A stretch of DNA of 64,000 nucleotides from Myxococcus virescens (GCF_900101905.1 NZ_FNAJ01000002.1:372001-436000), one strand, 5' to 3'; counted from the first letter of the stretch, positions 15,659 through 24,942 are shown. The notes: generated from the letters alone by a model not told the origin. Program-made: numbers and translations.

Positions 15659-16548
15659 GCGCGCTGCTTCGCGGTATCGTCGCGTACCCAATCACGCCGT
15701 TCACGTCGAAGGGACGTGTCGACGAGGTGCTCCTCGGGAAGATCGTTGACGACATGGTGAAGGCGGGTGTCCACGCCATCGCGCCGCTCGGCAGCACCGG
15801 CGTGCTGCCGTACCTCTCCGATGACGAACGGGAGCAGGTTGCGGAAATCGTCATCAAGCGGGTCGCCGGGCGCGTACCCACGCTCGTCGGCGTTTCGAGC
15901 CTCACCACCGAGCGCACCGTCCACCACGCGAAGCACGCCGAGAAGCTCGGTGCCAGCGCGGTGATGATCATCCCGATGAGCTACTGGAAGCTGAGCGACG
16001 CGGAGATCATCACCCACTACGACACGGTGGCGAAGCGCATCGCCATCCCCATCGCGGTCTACAACAACCCCGCAACGGGTGGCCTCGACCTGAGCCCCGA
16101 CGTCATCTCGCGGCTCCTGAAGATTCAGAACGTCACGATGGTCAAGGAGAGCACCGGCGACGTGAACCGCATGCACCGCCTCGTCCAGCTCTGCGGAGAG
16201 GATGTGGCGTTCTACAATGGGAGCAACCCGCTCGCGTTGGCCGCCTTCGTGGCCGGTGCTCGCGGCTGGTGCACCGCAGCGCCCAACATCATCCCGAAGC
16301 TCAACATCGAGCTCTACGACGCCATCCAGCGAGGAGACGTCGCGGCAGCGCGTCAGAGCTTCTATCGGCAGCTTCCTTTCCTGCAATTCATCGTCGCTCA
16401 CGGCCTCCCGCGCGCAATCTCGGCGGCGCTCGAGCTACAGGGGGCGTCTGTCGGGCCGCTCCGCGCGCCCCTGCAGGCGCTCCCTGCAGAGCGTGTCGAG
16501 GAGCTCCGTCGAATCCTCGTCGGGCTCGAGGTCATTCCCGGCGAATGA
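15655..16548 (+). CDS. DapA/N-acetylneuraminate lyase family protein
   Basis: This 297-residue protein has the length of dihydrodipicolinate synthase-family Schiff-base aldolases. Visible marks are IVAYPITPF at the N-terminus, GSTGVLPYLSDDER (family GTTGE with T to S), YNNPATGG with the conserved tyrosine (about 139), and VKEST with the Schiff-base lysine (about 167). The start at 15655 is preceded by GGGGAG. True DapA usually has GTTGE, so this is more likely a related lyase acting on a 2-oxo acid product than the lysine enzyme. It follows a class II aldolase with a shared upstream element and overlaps the next gene by an ATGA junction. Confidence 0.87.
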   Translation: MSALLRGIVAYPITPFTSKGRVDEVLLGKIVDDMVKAGVHAIAPLGSTGVLPYLSDDEREQVAEIVIKRVAGRVPTLVGVSSLTTERTVHHAKHAEKLGASAVMIIPMSYWKLSDAEIITHYDTVAKRIAIPIAVYNNPATGGLDLSPDVISRLLKIQNVTMVKESTGDVNRMHRLVQLCGEDVAFYNGSNPLALAAFVAGARGWCTAAPNIIPKLNIELYDAIQRGDVAAARQSFYRQLPFLQFIVAHGLPRAISAALELQGASVGPLRAPLQALPAERVEELRRILVGLEVIPGE

Positions 16549-16967
16549 AGATAGAGGGAACCTCCATCCTTGCCGCGGGCGCCTTGCTCGCGGTGGGGAT
16601 GGCTTCCGGTGTCTGGAAGTGGCGCGCGATGGTGCGCAGCCCCGAACGACGAGCCCCGATGTACGTCGACATCTTGCATCGCGCGTCGCTCCTCTATGCG
16701 AGCGCGACGTTGGTGCTCGGTCATCTCGCGGCAGCGAGCGCGTTCTCTGCCACGCTCAACCGAGGAGCGTTCTGGACGGCGTACTTCTATTTCGTGGTGA
16801 CCCTCGTGGTGTACGCGTTCCACGGTATTCGTCGGACCGAGCGCACGATGTTCACGCAGCGCAACCTCGTGACGGGGCCAGGGGTCGCGCTGCTCGTCGT
16901 CGGCGAGCTGGGCTCGACGCTCTTGCTGCTCGTCGGTGCAGCGCTCGGCGAGGGATGCGCGCCATGA
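16545..16967 (+). CDS. Small polytopic membrane protein
   Basis: This 140-residue protein has about four hydrophobic helices (about residues 8-25, 48-65, 75-95 and 110-132). The ATG overlaps the stop of the DapA-family gene (ATGA), which indicates translational coupling. No transporter or enzyme motif was recognised. Linkage suggests a role near the product or substrate of the aldolase and lyase genes. This cluster uses more TCG and GAC-rich codon runs than flanking genes, which weakly hints at transfer. Confidence 0.7.
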   Translation: MKIEGTSILAAGALLAVGMASGVWKWRAMVRSPERRAPMYVDILHRASLLYASATLVLGHLAAASAFSATLNRGAFWTAYFYFVVTLVVYAFHGIRRTERTMFTQRNLVTGPGVALLVVGELGSTLLLLVGAALGEGCAP

Positions 16968-17118
16968 GCAGCCGTGCCTCGTGAAGCTCGCCTGCCTGGC
17001 GCCTGCCAGCCGCCCTTCCAGCAAGGGGGAGGTAGGGCCGGGCAGGCGCCGAGGTGGGCGGCCTCCGTGGGTGATTACCCTTCGCGCGACGTCAGCTCTT
17101 TCGCGTTGGGAGGCGCTC

Positions 17119-18024
17119 ATGAAAGCCGTGGTGCTCAAGTCCTATGGAGACGTGGATGCGCTCGCCGTTCAAGACATGCCCGAGCCGAAGGTGGGGCCAG
17201 GCGAGGTGAAGGTCCGCGTCACCGCCGCGGGCATCAACCCCGTGGACTGGAAGATTCGACGTGGGGACTTGAAGGCGATGATGCCCGTGCAGTTCCCCAC
17301 CATCCTCGGACGGGACGTGGCCGGCGAGGTCATGGAGGTGGGCCCGGGCGTCAGCGACTTCAAGCCGGGTGACCGCGTGATGGGCGTGGTGAACGCCGGC
17401 TACGCGGAGAAGGTCGTCGCGCCCGTGGAGTCCTGGGCGAAGGTCCCGGAGTCCATGGACCTGAAGGACGCCGCCGCGCTCCCCCTGGTCACACTCACTG
17501 GCGTGCAACTGATGGAAGAGGCGGTGAACCCCAAGAAGGGGGACACGGTGCTCGTCATCGGCGCGCTGGGGGCGGTGGGCCGCGCCGCCGTCTTCGCGGC
17601 GAAGGCCCGGGGCGCGAAGGTGCTGGCCGGCGTGCGCGCCAACCAGAAGGCGGAGGCGCAGAAGCTGGGCGTGGATGGCGTCTTCGCGCTCGACGTCGCG
17701 GACGAGTTCTCCAAGCTGCCCATGCTGGACGCGGTGGCGGACACCGTGGGCGGCCAGGTGGTGGCCCGCGTGCTGGAGAAGGTGAAGCCCGGAGGCACCC
17801 TGGGCAGCGTCCTGGGTGAGCCTCCCGAGGCCAAGGGGCGGCAAATCACCGTGCGCGCCATCCTCTCGCACCCGGACTCGCGCCGCCTGACGCAACTGGG
17901 GCAGGCCGTCGCCAGGGGCGACCTGGTCATCCCCGTCAGCAAGCGCTTCCCGCTGGAGCAGGTGAAGGAAGCGCAGAAGCTCGCGGAGCAGGGCGGCGTG
18001 GGCAAGGTGCTGCTCGTCAACTGA
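17119..18024 (+). CDS. NADP-dependent zinc-free medium-chain oxidoreductase
   Basis: This 301-residue protein belongs to the quinone-oxidoreductase branch of the MDR superfamily. The start at 17119 is fixed by GGGAGG at 17108-17113. It has the GroES-like N-terminal fold (AAGINPVDWKIRRGD, GRDVAGEVMEVGPGV, PGDRVMG) and a Rossmann domain with the nucleotide-binding VLVIGALGAVGRAAV (about 151-165). The structural-zinc cysteines of alcohol dehydrogenases are absent. It probably reduces quinones or activated double bonds with NADPH. It converges on the EamA exporter gene with only three bases between the stop codons. Confidence 0.87.
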   Translation: MKAVVLKSYGDVDALAVQDMPEPKVGPGEVKVRVTAAGINPVDWKIRRGDLKAMMPVQFPTILGRDVAGEVMEVGPGVSDFKPGDRVMGVVNAGYAEKVVAPVESWAKVPESMDLKDAAALPLVTLTGVQLMEEAVNPKKGDTVLVIGALGAVGRAAVFAAKARGAKVLAGVRANQKAEAQKLGVDGVFALDVADEFSKLPMLDAVADTVGGQVVARVLEKVKPGGTLGSVLGEPPEAKGRQITVRAILSHPDSRRLTQLGQAVARGDLVIPVSKRFPLEQVKEAQKLAEQGGVGKVLLVN

Positions 18025-18027
18025 GCG

Positions 18028-19011
18028 TCACTTCTCGCGCGTCAGCAACACGACCGCGCCCAGGATGGCGCCCATGGCCAGCCAGGCCGTGGGCGTCATC
18101 GTCTCGCCCGCCAGCAGGCCGCCCAGGAGCACCGCCAGCACCGGGTTGACATAGGCGTAGCTGGTGGCCAGCGACGGGCGCGCGTTGCGCAGCAGGTAGC
18201 CATAGGCGCTGTAGCCCACCAGCGAGCCGAAGACGACGAGGTAGAAGAACGCGAGCACCGCCTTGGGCGTGGGAATGACCGTGGGGCGTTCCCCAATCAG
18301 CAGGCTGAAGCCCAGCATGACGACGCCACCGCACAGCATCTGCGCCGCGGTGGACATCAGTCCCTGTGGCATGGGCAGCCGGCGGCTCCACACCGAGCCC
18401 AGCGCCCAGCTCATGGGCGACACCAGCATCGCCAGCGTCGGCAGCAGACCGCCGCCCATGTCACCGCCCAGGTTGAGCAGGACGATGCCACCGAAGCCGA
18501 CGGCCAGTCCCCAGCGCTCCGCGCGTCCGGGCCACTGGCCGAAGAGCCCCCCGAAGAGCGCCGTCCACAAGGGAAGGCTGCCCACCACCAGCGCGGCCAC
18601 GCCCGACGGCACCGACTGCTGCGCGAAGACGAGCCCCCCGTTGCCCACACCCAGCAGCAACAGCCCCACCAGCGCGCTGGCGCCCCACTGACGGGCCGTG
18701 GGCACGGGCGCCCCGCGCAGCCACAGCACCGCGAAGAGCAGGGCGCCGGCGAGCACGAAGCGCACCCCTGACATCTGGAATGGCGGCATGCCACCTTCCA
18801 GCGCCCACCGGATGGCCAGATAGGTGGAGCCCCAAATAATATAAAGGGACAGGATGCTGGCGATGAGCCACCCGCGCTGGGGACCACCGGGAAGGACGTC
18901 TCCGGAGGGCAGGTTGACGGGGGCTGGCTGTGAAACGGGGAGCGGCGCGGCACGCGAGGCGAGCACGGCGCGGCTTGTATCGCTGGCGATTTTCGCCGGC
19001 CATGTGGGCAT
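18028..19011 (-). CDS. EamA/DMT-family exporter, YedA-like
   Basis: This 327-residue inner-membrane protein has two five-helix EamA halves. The first begins LYIIWGSTYLAIRWALEGG after a polar N-terminal tail of about 50 residues. The second begins near SPMSWALGSVWSRRLPMP and ends at VLLTREK. The WGSTY motif and overall spacing match the YedA branch of drug/metabolite exporters. The substrate is unknown. The N-terminal tail is longer than usual, and the true start may be an internal codon near residue 48. It converges with the oxidoreductase gene. Confidence 0.85.
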   Translation of the reverse strand: MPTWPAKIASDTSRAVLASRAAPLPVSQPAPVNLPSGDVLPGGPQRGWLIASILSLYIIWGSTYLAIRWALEGGMPPFQMSGVRFVLAGALLFAVLWLRGAPVPTARQWGASALVGLLLLGVGNGGLVFAQQSVPSGVAALVVGSLPLWTALFGGLFGQWPGRAERWGLAVGFGGIVLLNLGGDMGGGLLPTLAMLVSPMSWALGSVWSRRLPMPQGLMSTAAQMLCGGVVMLGFSLLIGERPTVIPTPKAVLAFFYLVVFGSLVGYSAYGYLLRNARPSLATSYAYVNPVLAVLLGGLLAGETMTPTAWLAMGAILGAVVLLTREK

Positions 19012-19244
19012 TGCCGCACCTCACAGCCGGGGCCTTCTCGGAGCAGTACAGTGGCGGGCACCGCGCTCGTGCGTCGGGGCGGCCGTCCGGCTGGCCGGAA
19101 TGTGGGCGTCGGGAATGTCGCGCCGGGTCGCCCGTAGGGACAGGGTGGCTCCCGGATTGAATGCCCGGGGCCGCTTCCTTAGACTTTCCCAGGGAGCCAG
19201 GGCGGAGGTGCCGCCGCACCGTGGCTCCGGAGTGAGCGCCAGGG

Positions 19245-20276
19245 ATGTCCGAAGAGCTGGGTGAGCGTGAGAAGGAAGTCCTCCGGGCGGTCGTCCAGGA
19301 GTACATCTCCACGGGCGGGCCGGTAGGCAGTCAGCAGCTCACCCGCAGGCCGGGGTTCGAGGTGTCCTCCGCCACCATGCGCAACGTGCTGGCGGACCTG
19401 GAGGAGCTGGGCTTCCTGGAGAAGCCCCACACCTCCGCCGGGCGTGTTCCCACCGACCAGGGCTACCGCTTCTACGTGGACACGCTGGTGAAGCTGAGGG
19501 ACCCGACGCCCCGGGACAGGGAGCTCATCCACGCGGGGCTCGCGCACGAGGCCGACCTGGCGGAGATGCTGGGCGAGGCCAGCCGCATCCTCCATTCGCT
19601 GACGCGTCACGCGGGCGTGGTGGTGGCGCCGCGGCCGGAGTCGGCGGTGTTCCGGCGCATCGAGTTCGTCCGGCTGCGCGAGGACCGGGTGCTCGCCATC
19701 CTGGTGGGGCAGAGCGGCCAGGTGCACAACAAGGCGATTACCGTGGAGTTCCCCATCACCTCCGACGAGCTGCTCAAGGCGAGCAACTACCTGTCGGAGT
19801 TGCTGCGGGAGGTGCCGCTGGAGTCGGCGCGCGAGCGCATCCGCGCGGAGATGGACCAGGAGCAGGCGCTCTACAACGCGCTGACGGCCAAGGCGCTGAA
19901 GCTGGGCGCGGCGGCCACGGACCTGGCGTCCACGGAGCGGGTGCTCATCCAGGGCACGGGGTCCTTCTTTGAGCAGCCGGAGTTCGCGGACGTGGAGCGC
20001 ATGCGCGCGCTCTTCAGGGCCCTGGACGAGAAGCACAAGCTGCTGTCGCTGCTGGACCGGGTGCAGGTGGCCAACGAGATGCAGATTTTCATTGGCGCGG
20101 AGAGCGACTTCTCCGCGGCCGGCGACGTCACCGTCATCGCCAGCCCCTACGGAAACCAGGAGCAGGTGCTGGGCACGGTGGGCGTCATCGGCCCCACGCG
20201 CATGGACTACCGGCGCGTGATTCCCCTGGTGAACTTCACCGCGCAGGTGCTGTCGCGCGTGCTGGAGAAGGTGTAG
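19245..20276 (+). CDS. hrcA: Heat-inducible transcription repressor HrcA
   Basis: This 343-residue protein has the full HrcA layout. A winged-helix N-terminus (LGEREKEVLRAVVQEYISTG, then SSATMRNVLADLEELGFLEK and PHTSAGRVPTDQGYRFYV) is followed by a dimerisation and GAF-like core. It ends with the conserved SPYG (ASPYGNQEQVLGTVGVIGPTRMDY). HrcA represses groE/dnaK operons by binding the CIRCE operator. No CIRCE element (TTAGCACTC-N9-GAGTGCTAA) is visible upstream, and grpE/dnaK do not follow, so there is no sign of local autoregulation. The convergent neighbour ends six bases away. Confidence 0.95.
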   Translation: MSEELGEREKEVLRAVVQEYISTGGPVGSQQLTRRPGFEVSSATMRNVLADLEELGFLEKPHTSAGRVPTDQGYRFYVDTLVKLRDPTPRDRELIHAGLAHEADLAEMLGEASRILHSLTRHAGVVVAPRPESAVFRRIEFVRLREDRVLAILVGQSGQVHNKAITVEFPITSDELLKASNYLSELLREVPLESARERIRAEMDQEQALYNALTAKALKLGAAATDLASTERVLIQGTGSFFEQPEFADVERMRALFRALDEKHKLLSLLDRVQVANEMQIFIGAESDFSAAGDVTVIASPYGNQEQVLGTVGVIGPTRMDYRRVIPLVNFTAQVLSRVLEKV

Positions 20277-20282
20277 CGGGCC

Positions 20283-23132
20283 TCACTCCGCGCGGGTGAC
20301 GAGCACCTCCTGCTCACCATTCGCGCGTCGGACGTGGAGCCGCACGGGCGTGCCGGGCGCACCCCGGGTGCGGGACTCCGCCTCCGTGCTGTCGCGCACC
20401 ACCTGGCCATCCACCGCCACCAGCCGGTCCCCCACGTTGACGCCCGCGCGCGCCGCGGGCCCGTCCGGCGTCAGCCACGCGAAGGCGACGTGGCCCCGGT
20501 CCTCACTGAAGCCCGCGCCCAGCGTGCCCGGCGTGGCCCGGCGCGGGGACACCGTGACGTCACCCACGTCGGTGGCCTCCGCCTCCGCCACCTTCACGGT
20601 GCGCGTCTCCACGCGGCCCTCCGGCGGCAGCAGCCGCACGGTGTGGATGCCCGGGCGCACGTCGCTCAGGCGGAAGCGTCCGTCCTGCCCGGTGAAGGCG
20701 TCCGAGCGCCCGCCCACGGCCTTGTCGAGGAACACCGCCACCCCCGGCGCGGGGCCGCCCCCCCGGCTCCACACCGCGCGCCCGGAGATGGACGCCACGC
20801 CGCCGGTGAGCGGCACCTCCACGTCCGAGGTGCCCCCGGGCCGCAGCGTCACCTGGGCTTCGCCCGTGCGGCCGTCCTCGGTGCGCACTGTCACCTTCAG
20901 CGCCTGGGCGGGCGCGTCTGGAAGCAAGAAGGTGCTGCCAGCGAAGCGCCGCGTGGTGGGCCAGGCGCCGGCCCAGGGCAGGGCCTCACCGTTGGCCTCG
21001 AGCAGCTCCAGGGTGAAGCCCTCCGGAGCCGCGCCGCTGCCCGCCACCACGCGCCCGCGCAGGGTGGCCGCGGGCTCCAGCCGCACCGTGAGCGGCGCCT
21101 GGTCCTCATGCGCGGCGGGCAGCCGCCCCACGCGCCCCGCGTTGTGGGCCACCAGCTCCAGGGGCTGGGCGCCCTGGGGGCGCGGCGGCATGGCGAACTG
21201 GCCCGCCTCGTCCGCGCGCTCCTTGCGCGTCATGGGGAAGTCCCCGCCCTGGATGGCGGCCACGATGGCCAGCGGACTGGGCACCCCGGAGGGCTCCAGC
21301 ACGACGCCGGACAACACGGAGTCCTCCTTCAACAGCAGGTCCTGCCGCACGGCGCCGCCCGAAGGCACCGTCACGAACGGGTCGCTCTCCATGTGGAAGT
21401 AGATGGCGGGCGTCTGGTGGAGCAGCGCGACCAGTTGGTAGACGCCCGCGGGCAATTCCAGCTGGAACTGGCCCTGCGCATCCGTCTCCGTGGAGGCCGT
21501 GCCCGAGCCGCCCCGAGGCACGGCGTGGACCAGCGCGGGCTCGGTCAGCGGCCCACCCGACGCGCGCGTCACCTGTCCCCACACGGAGCCGGAGTCCGCC
21601 AGGGTGAAGTCCGCGCGGGTGACGACGCCCGCCTTCAGCGTCTCCATGCGGGACGTCCACCGCTGCGAGCCCTCGCGCCGCGCGCGCACGGAGGTGGGCC
21701 CCGCCTCCAGCCCCCCCAGCTTCCAGGCGCCCTCGGCGTCGGTGAGCGCCGTGTGCGCCACGCCAGAGAAGGACGCCGGTTCAGCGCGCACCTGCGCGCC
21801 TCCCAGCGGCCGTCCCTCCGCGTCCACCACCAGGCCTTCCAGCGCCGCCGTCGCGGGCTCCAGCCGCACGTCCAGGGGCGTGTGGCCGCCCGGGTTCACC
21901 ACCACGGCTTCGAACACGCGGCCCGTCATTCCCGCCGCGCGCACCGTCACGTCGTACTCGCCGGGGGGGACGTCCATCCGCCACCCACCATCGTCACCGG
22001 ACGCCGCCCGGCCCAGCTCGCCCTGGCCGCCCGCGGGAGACGCCACCAGGATGGCTCCGCGCACCGGCGCGCCCTCCACCGTGGACACCGTGCCCGTCAG
22101 GCCACTGGCCGCGCCCAGCGTCACCACGAGCCCGCGCAGCGTCTCGCCCGGCGCGACGGACAGCGGGCCCGGCACACGGCCCAGCTGGTCCCCACGGCGC
22201 GCGGACACGACCCACGTCCCGGCGTTGACCTCCAGCGCGAAGCCGCCGCCTTCCCCGGTGGTGACGCGCACCGGCGCGGTGCCTCCCGCCGCCACCACCT
22301 CCGCGTCCGCGACGGGCTGACCCTTCGCGTCGACGACGAAGCCCTCCAGGGTGCTCGCGCCCCAGAGCCCCACGACGACTTCACCGGCCCGCGGCACCTG
22401 GAGCAGGCGCAAGGTGCGGCGGCTGAAGCCCGGCGCCTCGGCGGTGAGCTCGTAGCGCCCGGGCGCCAGCTGCGTGAAGGCGAAGCGGCCCTGGGCATCA
22501 CTCGTCGTCTCCGCCGCTTCTTCCGGCAAGCCGGTGGGGGCCGCCCAGGCCGTGGGCGTCCCGGGGTAGGGCCGCAGCGTCAGTGAGGCGAGCGGCACCG
22601 GCTCCTCGCGCCCTTCCGCCACGGTGCGCCCGCTCAGCGTCACGCCGTCGGGCAGGCGCAGCTCGACGGCCGTCTCCGCCTCGCCGAGCGGCCGCGTGGC
22701 CTCCAGCCGCACGGGGCCGTGGCCCGGGGCATGCGCGGACAGCAGGTAGTCGCCGGGCGCCGCGGGCAGGCGGAGCACGCCGCCGTCCGCCGTGGTGCCC
22801 TCGCCCGCGCGGCGCCACGGCGTGGCCCCGGTGCCGTCCGCGCCCACGCGCAGGTAGGCCCGCACCCGCGCGCCCATCACGGGCCCCTGGGCGTCCACCA
22901 CGCGCACCACGAAGGCGCCCAGCTCGGCGTCGGGGGCGGTCTCCAGCGGCGGGGTGGGCGGCGTGCTGGCGCGGGACGGGGCGCCGCTGGTGACGGGCGC
23001 TGGCGCGGTCAACGCCGCGGCCTCCGGGCGCGCGCCGGCGGGGGCCGCGGGGACGGGCATGCGGAACCACAGCAGCAGCACAGCCGCGATGGCCAGGCAC
23101 AAGGCAATCAAGAAGGGGGTTCGATGGCGCAC
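20283..23132 (-). CDS. Carboxypeptidase-regulatory repeat protein with C-terminal PDZ domain
   Basis: This 949-residue protein has an N-terminal signal anchor (residues 7-25). It is followed by a string of carboxypeptidase-regulatory-like beta-sandwich repeats (about eight by eye), each with a GxVxDAxGxPVxGAxV start and a G-x-F/W-x-L-x2-L-x-P-G-x-Y/T end. A proline-rich spacer covers about 28-65. The C-terminus (about 870-949) is a PDZ domain (GHVAFAWLTPDGPAARAGV, GDRLVAVDGQVV). No protease motif is present. It is probably a periplasmic or surface scaffold that binds peptides or glycans. Similar proteins are frequent in myxobacteria and mostly uncharacterised. Confidence 0.82.
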   Translation of the reverse strand: MRHRTPFLIALCLAIAAVLLLWFRMPVPAAPAGARPEAAALTAPAPVTSGAPSRASTPPTPPLETAPDAELGAFVVRVVDAQGPVMGARVRAYLRVGADGTGATPWRRAGEGTTADGGVLRLPAAPGDYLLSAHAPGHGPVRLEATRPLGEAETAVELRLPDGVTLSGRTVAEGREEPVPLASLTLRPYPGTPTAWAAPTGLPEEAAETTSDAQGRFAFTQLAPGRYELTAEAPGFSRRTLRLLQVPRAGEVVVGLWGASTLEGFVVDAKGQPVADAEVVAAGGTAPVRVTTGEGGGFALEVNAGTWVVSARRGDQLGRVPGPLSVAPGETLRGLVVTLGAASGLTGTVSTVEGAPVRGAILVASPAGGQGELGRAASGDDGGWRMDVPPGEYDVTVRAAGMTGRVFEAVVVNPGGHTPLDVRLEPATAALEGLVVDAEGRPLGGAQVRAEPASFSGVAHTALTDAEGAWKLGGLEAGPTSVRARREGSQRWTSRMETLKAGVVTRADFTLADSGSVWGQVTRASGGPLTEPALVHAVPRGGSGTASTETDAQGQFQLELPAGVYQLVALLHQTPAIYFHMESDPFVTVPSGGAVRQDLLLKEDSVLSGVVLEPSGVPSPLAIVAAIQGGDFPMTRKERADEAGQFAMPPRPQGAQPLELVAHNAGRVGRLPAAHEDQAPLTVRLEPAATLRGRVVAGSGAAPEGFTLELLEANGEALPWAGAWPTTRRFAGSTFLLPDAPAQALKVTVRTEDGRTGEAQVTLRPGGTSDVEVPLTGGVASISGRAVWSRGGGPAPGVAVFLDKAVGGRSDAFTGQDGRFRLSDVRPGIHTVRLLPPEGRVETRTVKVAEAEATDVGDVTVSPRRATPGTLGAGFSEDRGHVAFAWLTPDGPAARAGVNVGDRLVAVDGQVVRDSTEAESRTRGAPGTPVRLHVRRANGEQEVLVTRAE

Positions 23133-23211
23133 GGGCTCGGCCTCCCCCGCGTCCGGCCGTCGCCGTCGCGGCTGCCCACAGTGTAGGCCAGCCTCGCAGT
23201 GAACCGAAACT

Positions 23212-24183
23212 TCAGGAGGGCGCGGGCGCGTAGACGCGCAGGGCCGCGGGGGCCACCTCGAAGCGCATGGGCGTCTTGCCCACGAGCTCGCCGTCCGCGT
23301 TCACCTCCTGGACGGGGTCGGCCTCCACGTAGAGCCGCGCGGCGCGCAGGGCGGTGACGGCGGGGTGCTCCACGTGCTCGCCCGAGCGCAGGGACAGGGC
23401 CACCCGCATCAACGTGGCGATGTCCTGGAGCTGGCCCAGGCCGGTCCCTTCGTGCCCCGACGCGGCGGAGGGCGCGGCGATGGCGTAGATGTCCAGCCGC
23501 CGATCATCCAGCCGGGCGTCGGGCGCCACCATGTTCCCGGCGCCGTGGTAGAGGCCGTTGCCCACCACCAACTGGAGCACGTCCAGCGCCAGCTCCTGGT
23601 CATCCGCCTTCAGCCGGATGTGGAAGGGGCGCAGGTCCTTCACCTCCGCCGCGGCCGCCACGGGGTAGGCCAGCTTGCCCGCGCGCTGCTTCAGCCGCTT
23701 CGTCAGCCGCTTGGCGATGCCGGTGGCCAGTCCCAGGCTGGCCGCGTTGAGGAAGGGGCGCCCATTGGCCAGGCCCACGTCCACGCGGGCCATGTAGCCC
23801 TGGGCGATGACGTCACAGGCGGCCTCGATGTCGGGCGGGATTCCCAGCGAGCGCGCGAAGTCGTTGCCAGTACCCAGCGGGAGGACACCCAGCGTCACGT
23901 CGCGGCCCAGCAGCCGGACCACCGCGCGGCTCAGGGTGCCGTCGCCTCCTCCCACGATGAGGCGGCGGGTGCCCCGCGCCACCATCCGCTCCACCACCGC
24001 GTTCAACCGATCCGCTCGGGACAGCGCGTGGCATTCGACGATGGAGACGCCCCGCGCCACGAGTGTTTCCCTGGCGGTCTCGAAGGCCTCACGCCCGGAA
24101 CGCGAGCGCGTATTCACCACCAACACCGCGGGGCCGTCATCCAGGACGGGCCTGCATGGGGGCTTGATGAGGGCGGGTTCCAG
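23212..24183 (-). CDS. YegS/diacylglycerol kinase-family lipid kinase
   Basis: The 323-residue protein has the DAGK catalytic core: VNTRSRSGREAFE near the N-terminus, VGGGDGTLSRAVV (the GGGDGT ATP loop, about 75-87) and LPLGTGNDFARSLGIP (about 103-118). The C-terminal beta domain has VNADGELVGKTPMRFEV. It phosphorylates a lipid such as diacylglycerol at the membrane. The start is inferred: a strong GAGGAGG lies just before an in-frame CTG at 24183. GTG at about 24225 and ATG 24399 are the alternatives, but the sequence upstream of 24183 has no kinase similarity. Confidence 0.85.
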   Translation of the reverse strand: MEPALIKPPCRPVLDDGPAVLVVNTRSRSGREAFETARETLVARGVSIVECHALSRADRLNAVVERMVARGTRRLIVGGGDGTLSRAVVRLLGRDVTLGVLPLGTGNDFARSLGIPPDIEAACDVIAQGYMARVDVGLANGRPFLNAASLGLATGIAKRLTKRLKQRAGKLAYPVAAAAEVKDLRPFHIRLKADDQELALDVLQLVVGNGLYHGAGNMVAPDARLDDRRLDIYAIAAPSAASGHEGTGLGQLQDIATLMRVALSLRSGEHVEHPAVTALRAARLYVEADPVQEVNADGELVGKTPMRFEVAPAALRVYAPAPS

Positions 24184-24455
24184 GGTGCCTCCTCTTTCGT
24201 GTCGCCCGCCAATCTGTGCACGCACGGCCCGTCCGACCAGCGGGACACGAGGTGGTGTCGTGCGCGCATCCTCGCCGCGAGTCGCCCCGTGCTCCGGTGC
24301 ATTCCCGATGTCGGGTGCCACGTGGGCGTGCATGCGTGCGTCGGCGGGTGAACAAGTCCATCCGGCTGCACGCTTCCGGATGAGTGGATGACTGCCCACC
24401 TCTGCGCTGGAGCTGGCCCCATGCAGGTGTCAGTCAGGCCTGGAGAGCAAGTCGC

Positions 24456-24932
24456 ATGGCACGAGGAAGCAAGGCGAAGTACACGGCGAAGCAGAAGCGG
24501 ATGGCCGAGCACATCGAAGAGGGCTACGAGAAGCGCGGCGTCTCCGACGAGACGGCCGAGTCCCGGGCCTGGGCTACCGTGAACAAGCTCACGGGCGGCG
24601 GGATGAAGAAGGGCGGCCCGGGCAGCAAGGCCAAGGTCGCGCGCAGCCGTCCCCTGGCGCGGAAGAACGCGCGCAAGGCGGGCCGCAAGGGAGGCAAGGC
24701 CACCGCCGCGAAGCGCGCCGGCACCCGTCGCCGCGCCACCACCAGCCGCACGCGCAAGCCCGCTGCTCGAGCCACGCGTTCGGGTTCCAAGTCCACCGCC
24801 GCCCGGAGCACCGCGGCCCGTCGCGCCACAGCCCGTCGCACCACCACCGCGAAGCGGCCTGCTTCCAAGTCCCGGAGCGGCACGCGTCGCGGAACCAGCA
24901 GCCGCGGCTCGCGCAGCCGCACCCGCACCTAG
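24456..24932 (+). CDS. Small basic protein with histone H1-like tail
   Basis: This 158-residue protein starts at ATG 24456 with GGAGAG at 24442-24447. The N-terminus (about 1-55) is a compact domain (KQKRMAEHIEEGYEKRGVSD, then RAWATVNKLTGGG) seen in small bacterial proteins often labelled plasmid stabilisation proteins. The remaining 100 residues are Lys/Arg/Ala/Ser/Thr-rich and without hydrophobic residues, with repeated TAARRATA- and SRTRK-like motifs as in eukaryotic H1 tails. It probably binds DNA or RNA non-specifically in the nucleoid. Convergent with the HAD gene. Confidence 0.8.
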   Translation: MARGSKAKYTAKQKRMAEHIEEGYEKRGVSDETAESRAWATVNKLTGGGMKKGGPGSKAKVARSRPLARKNARKAGRKGGKATAAKRAGTRRRATTSRTRKPAARATRSGSKSTAARSTAARRATARRTTTAKRPASKSRSGTRRGTSSRGSRSRTRT

Positions 24933-24942
24933 CACGCCGCCG

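Noticed and set aside
19012-19244. CIRCE operator before hrcA
   Set aside because: No TTAGCACTC-N9-GAGTGCTAA or close variant was found in the gap, so no heat-shock operator is reported.
20334-22586. A 750-codon plus-strand frame opposite the carboxypeptidase-regulatory gene
   Set aside because: It has the His/Arg/Gly composition of antisense frames, and the minus strand protein has repeated, recognisable beta-sandwich domains and a PDZ domain.
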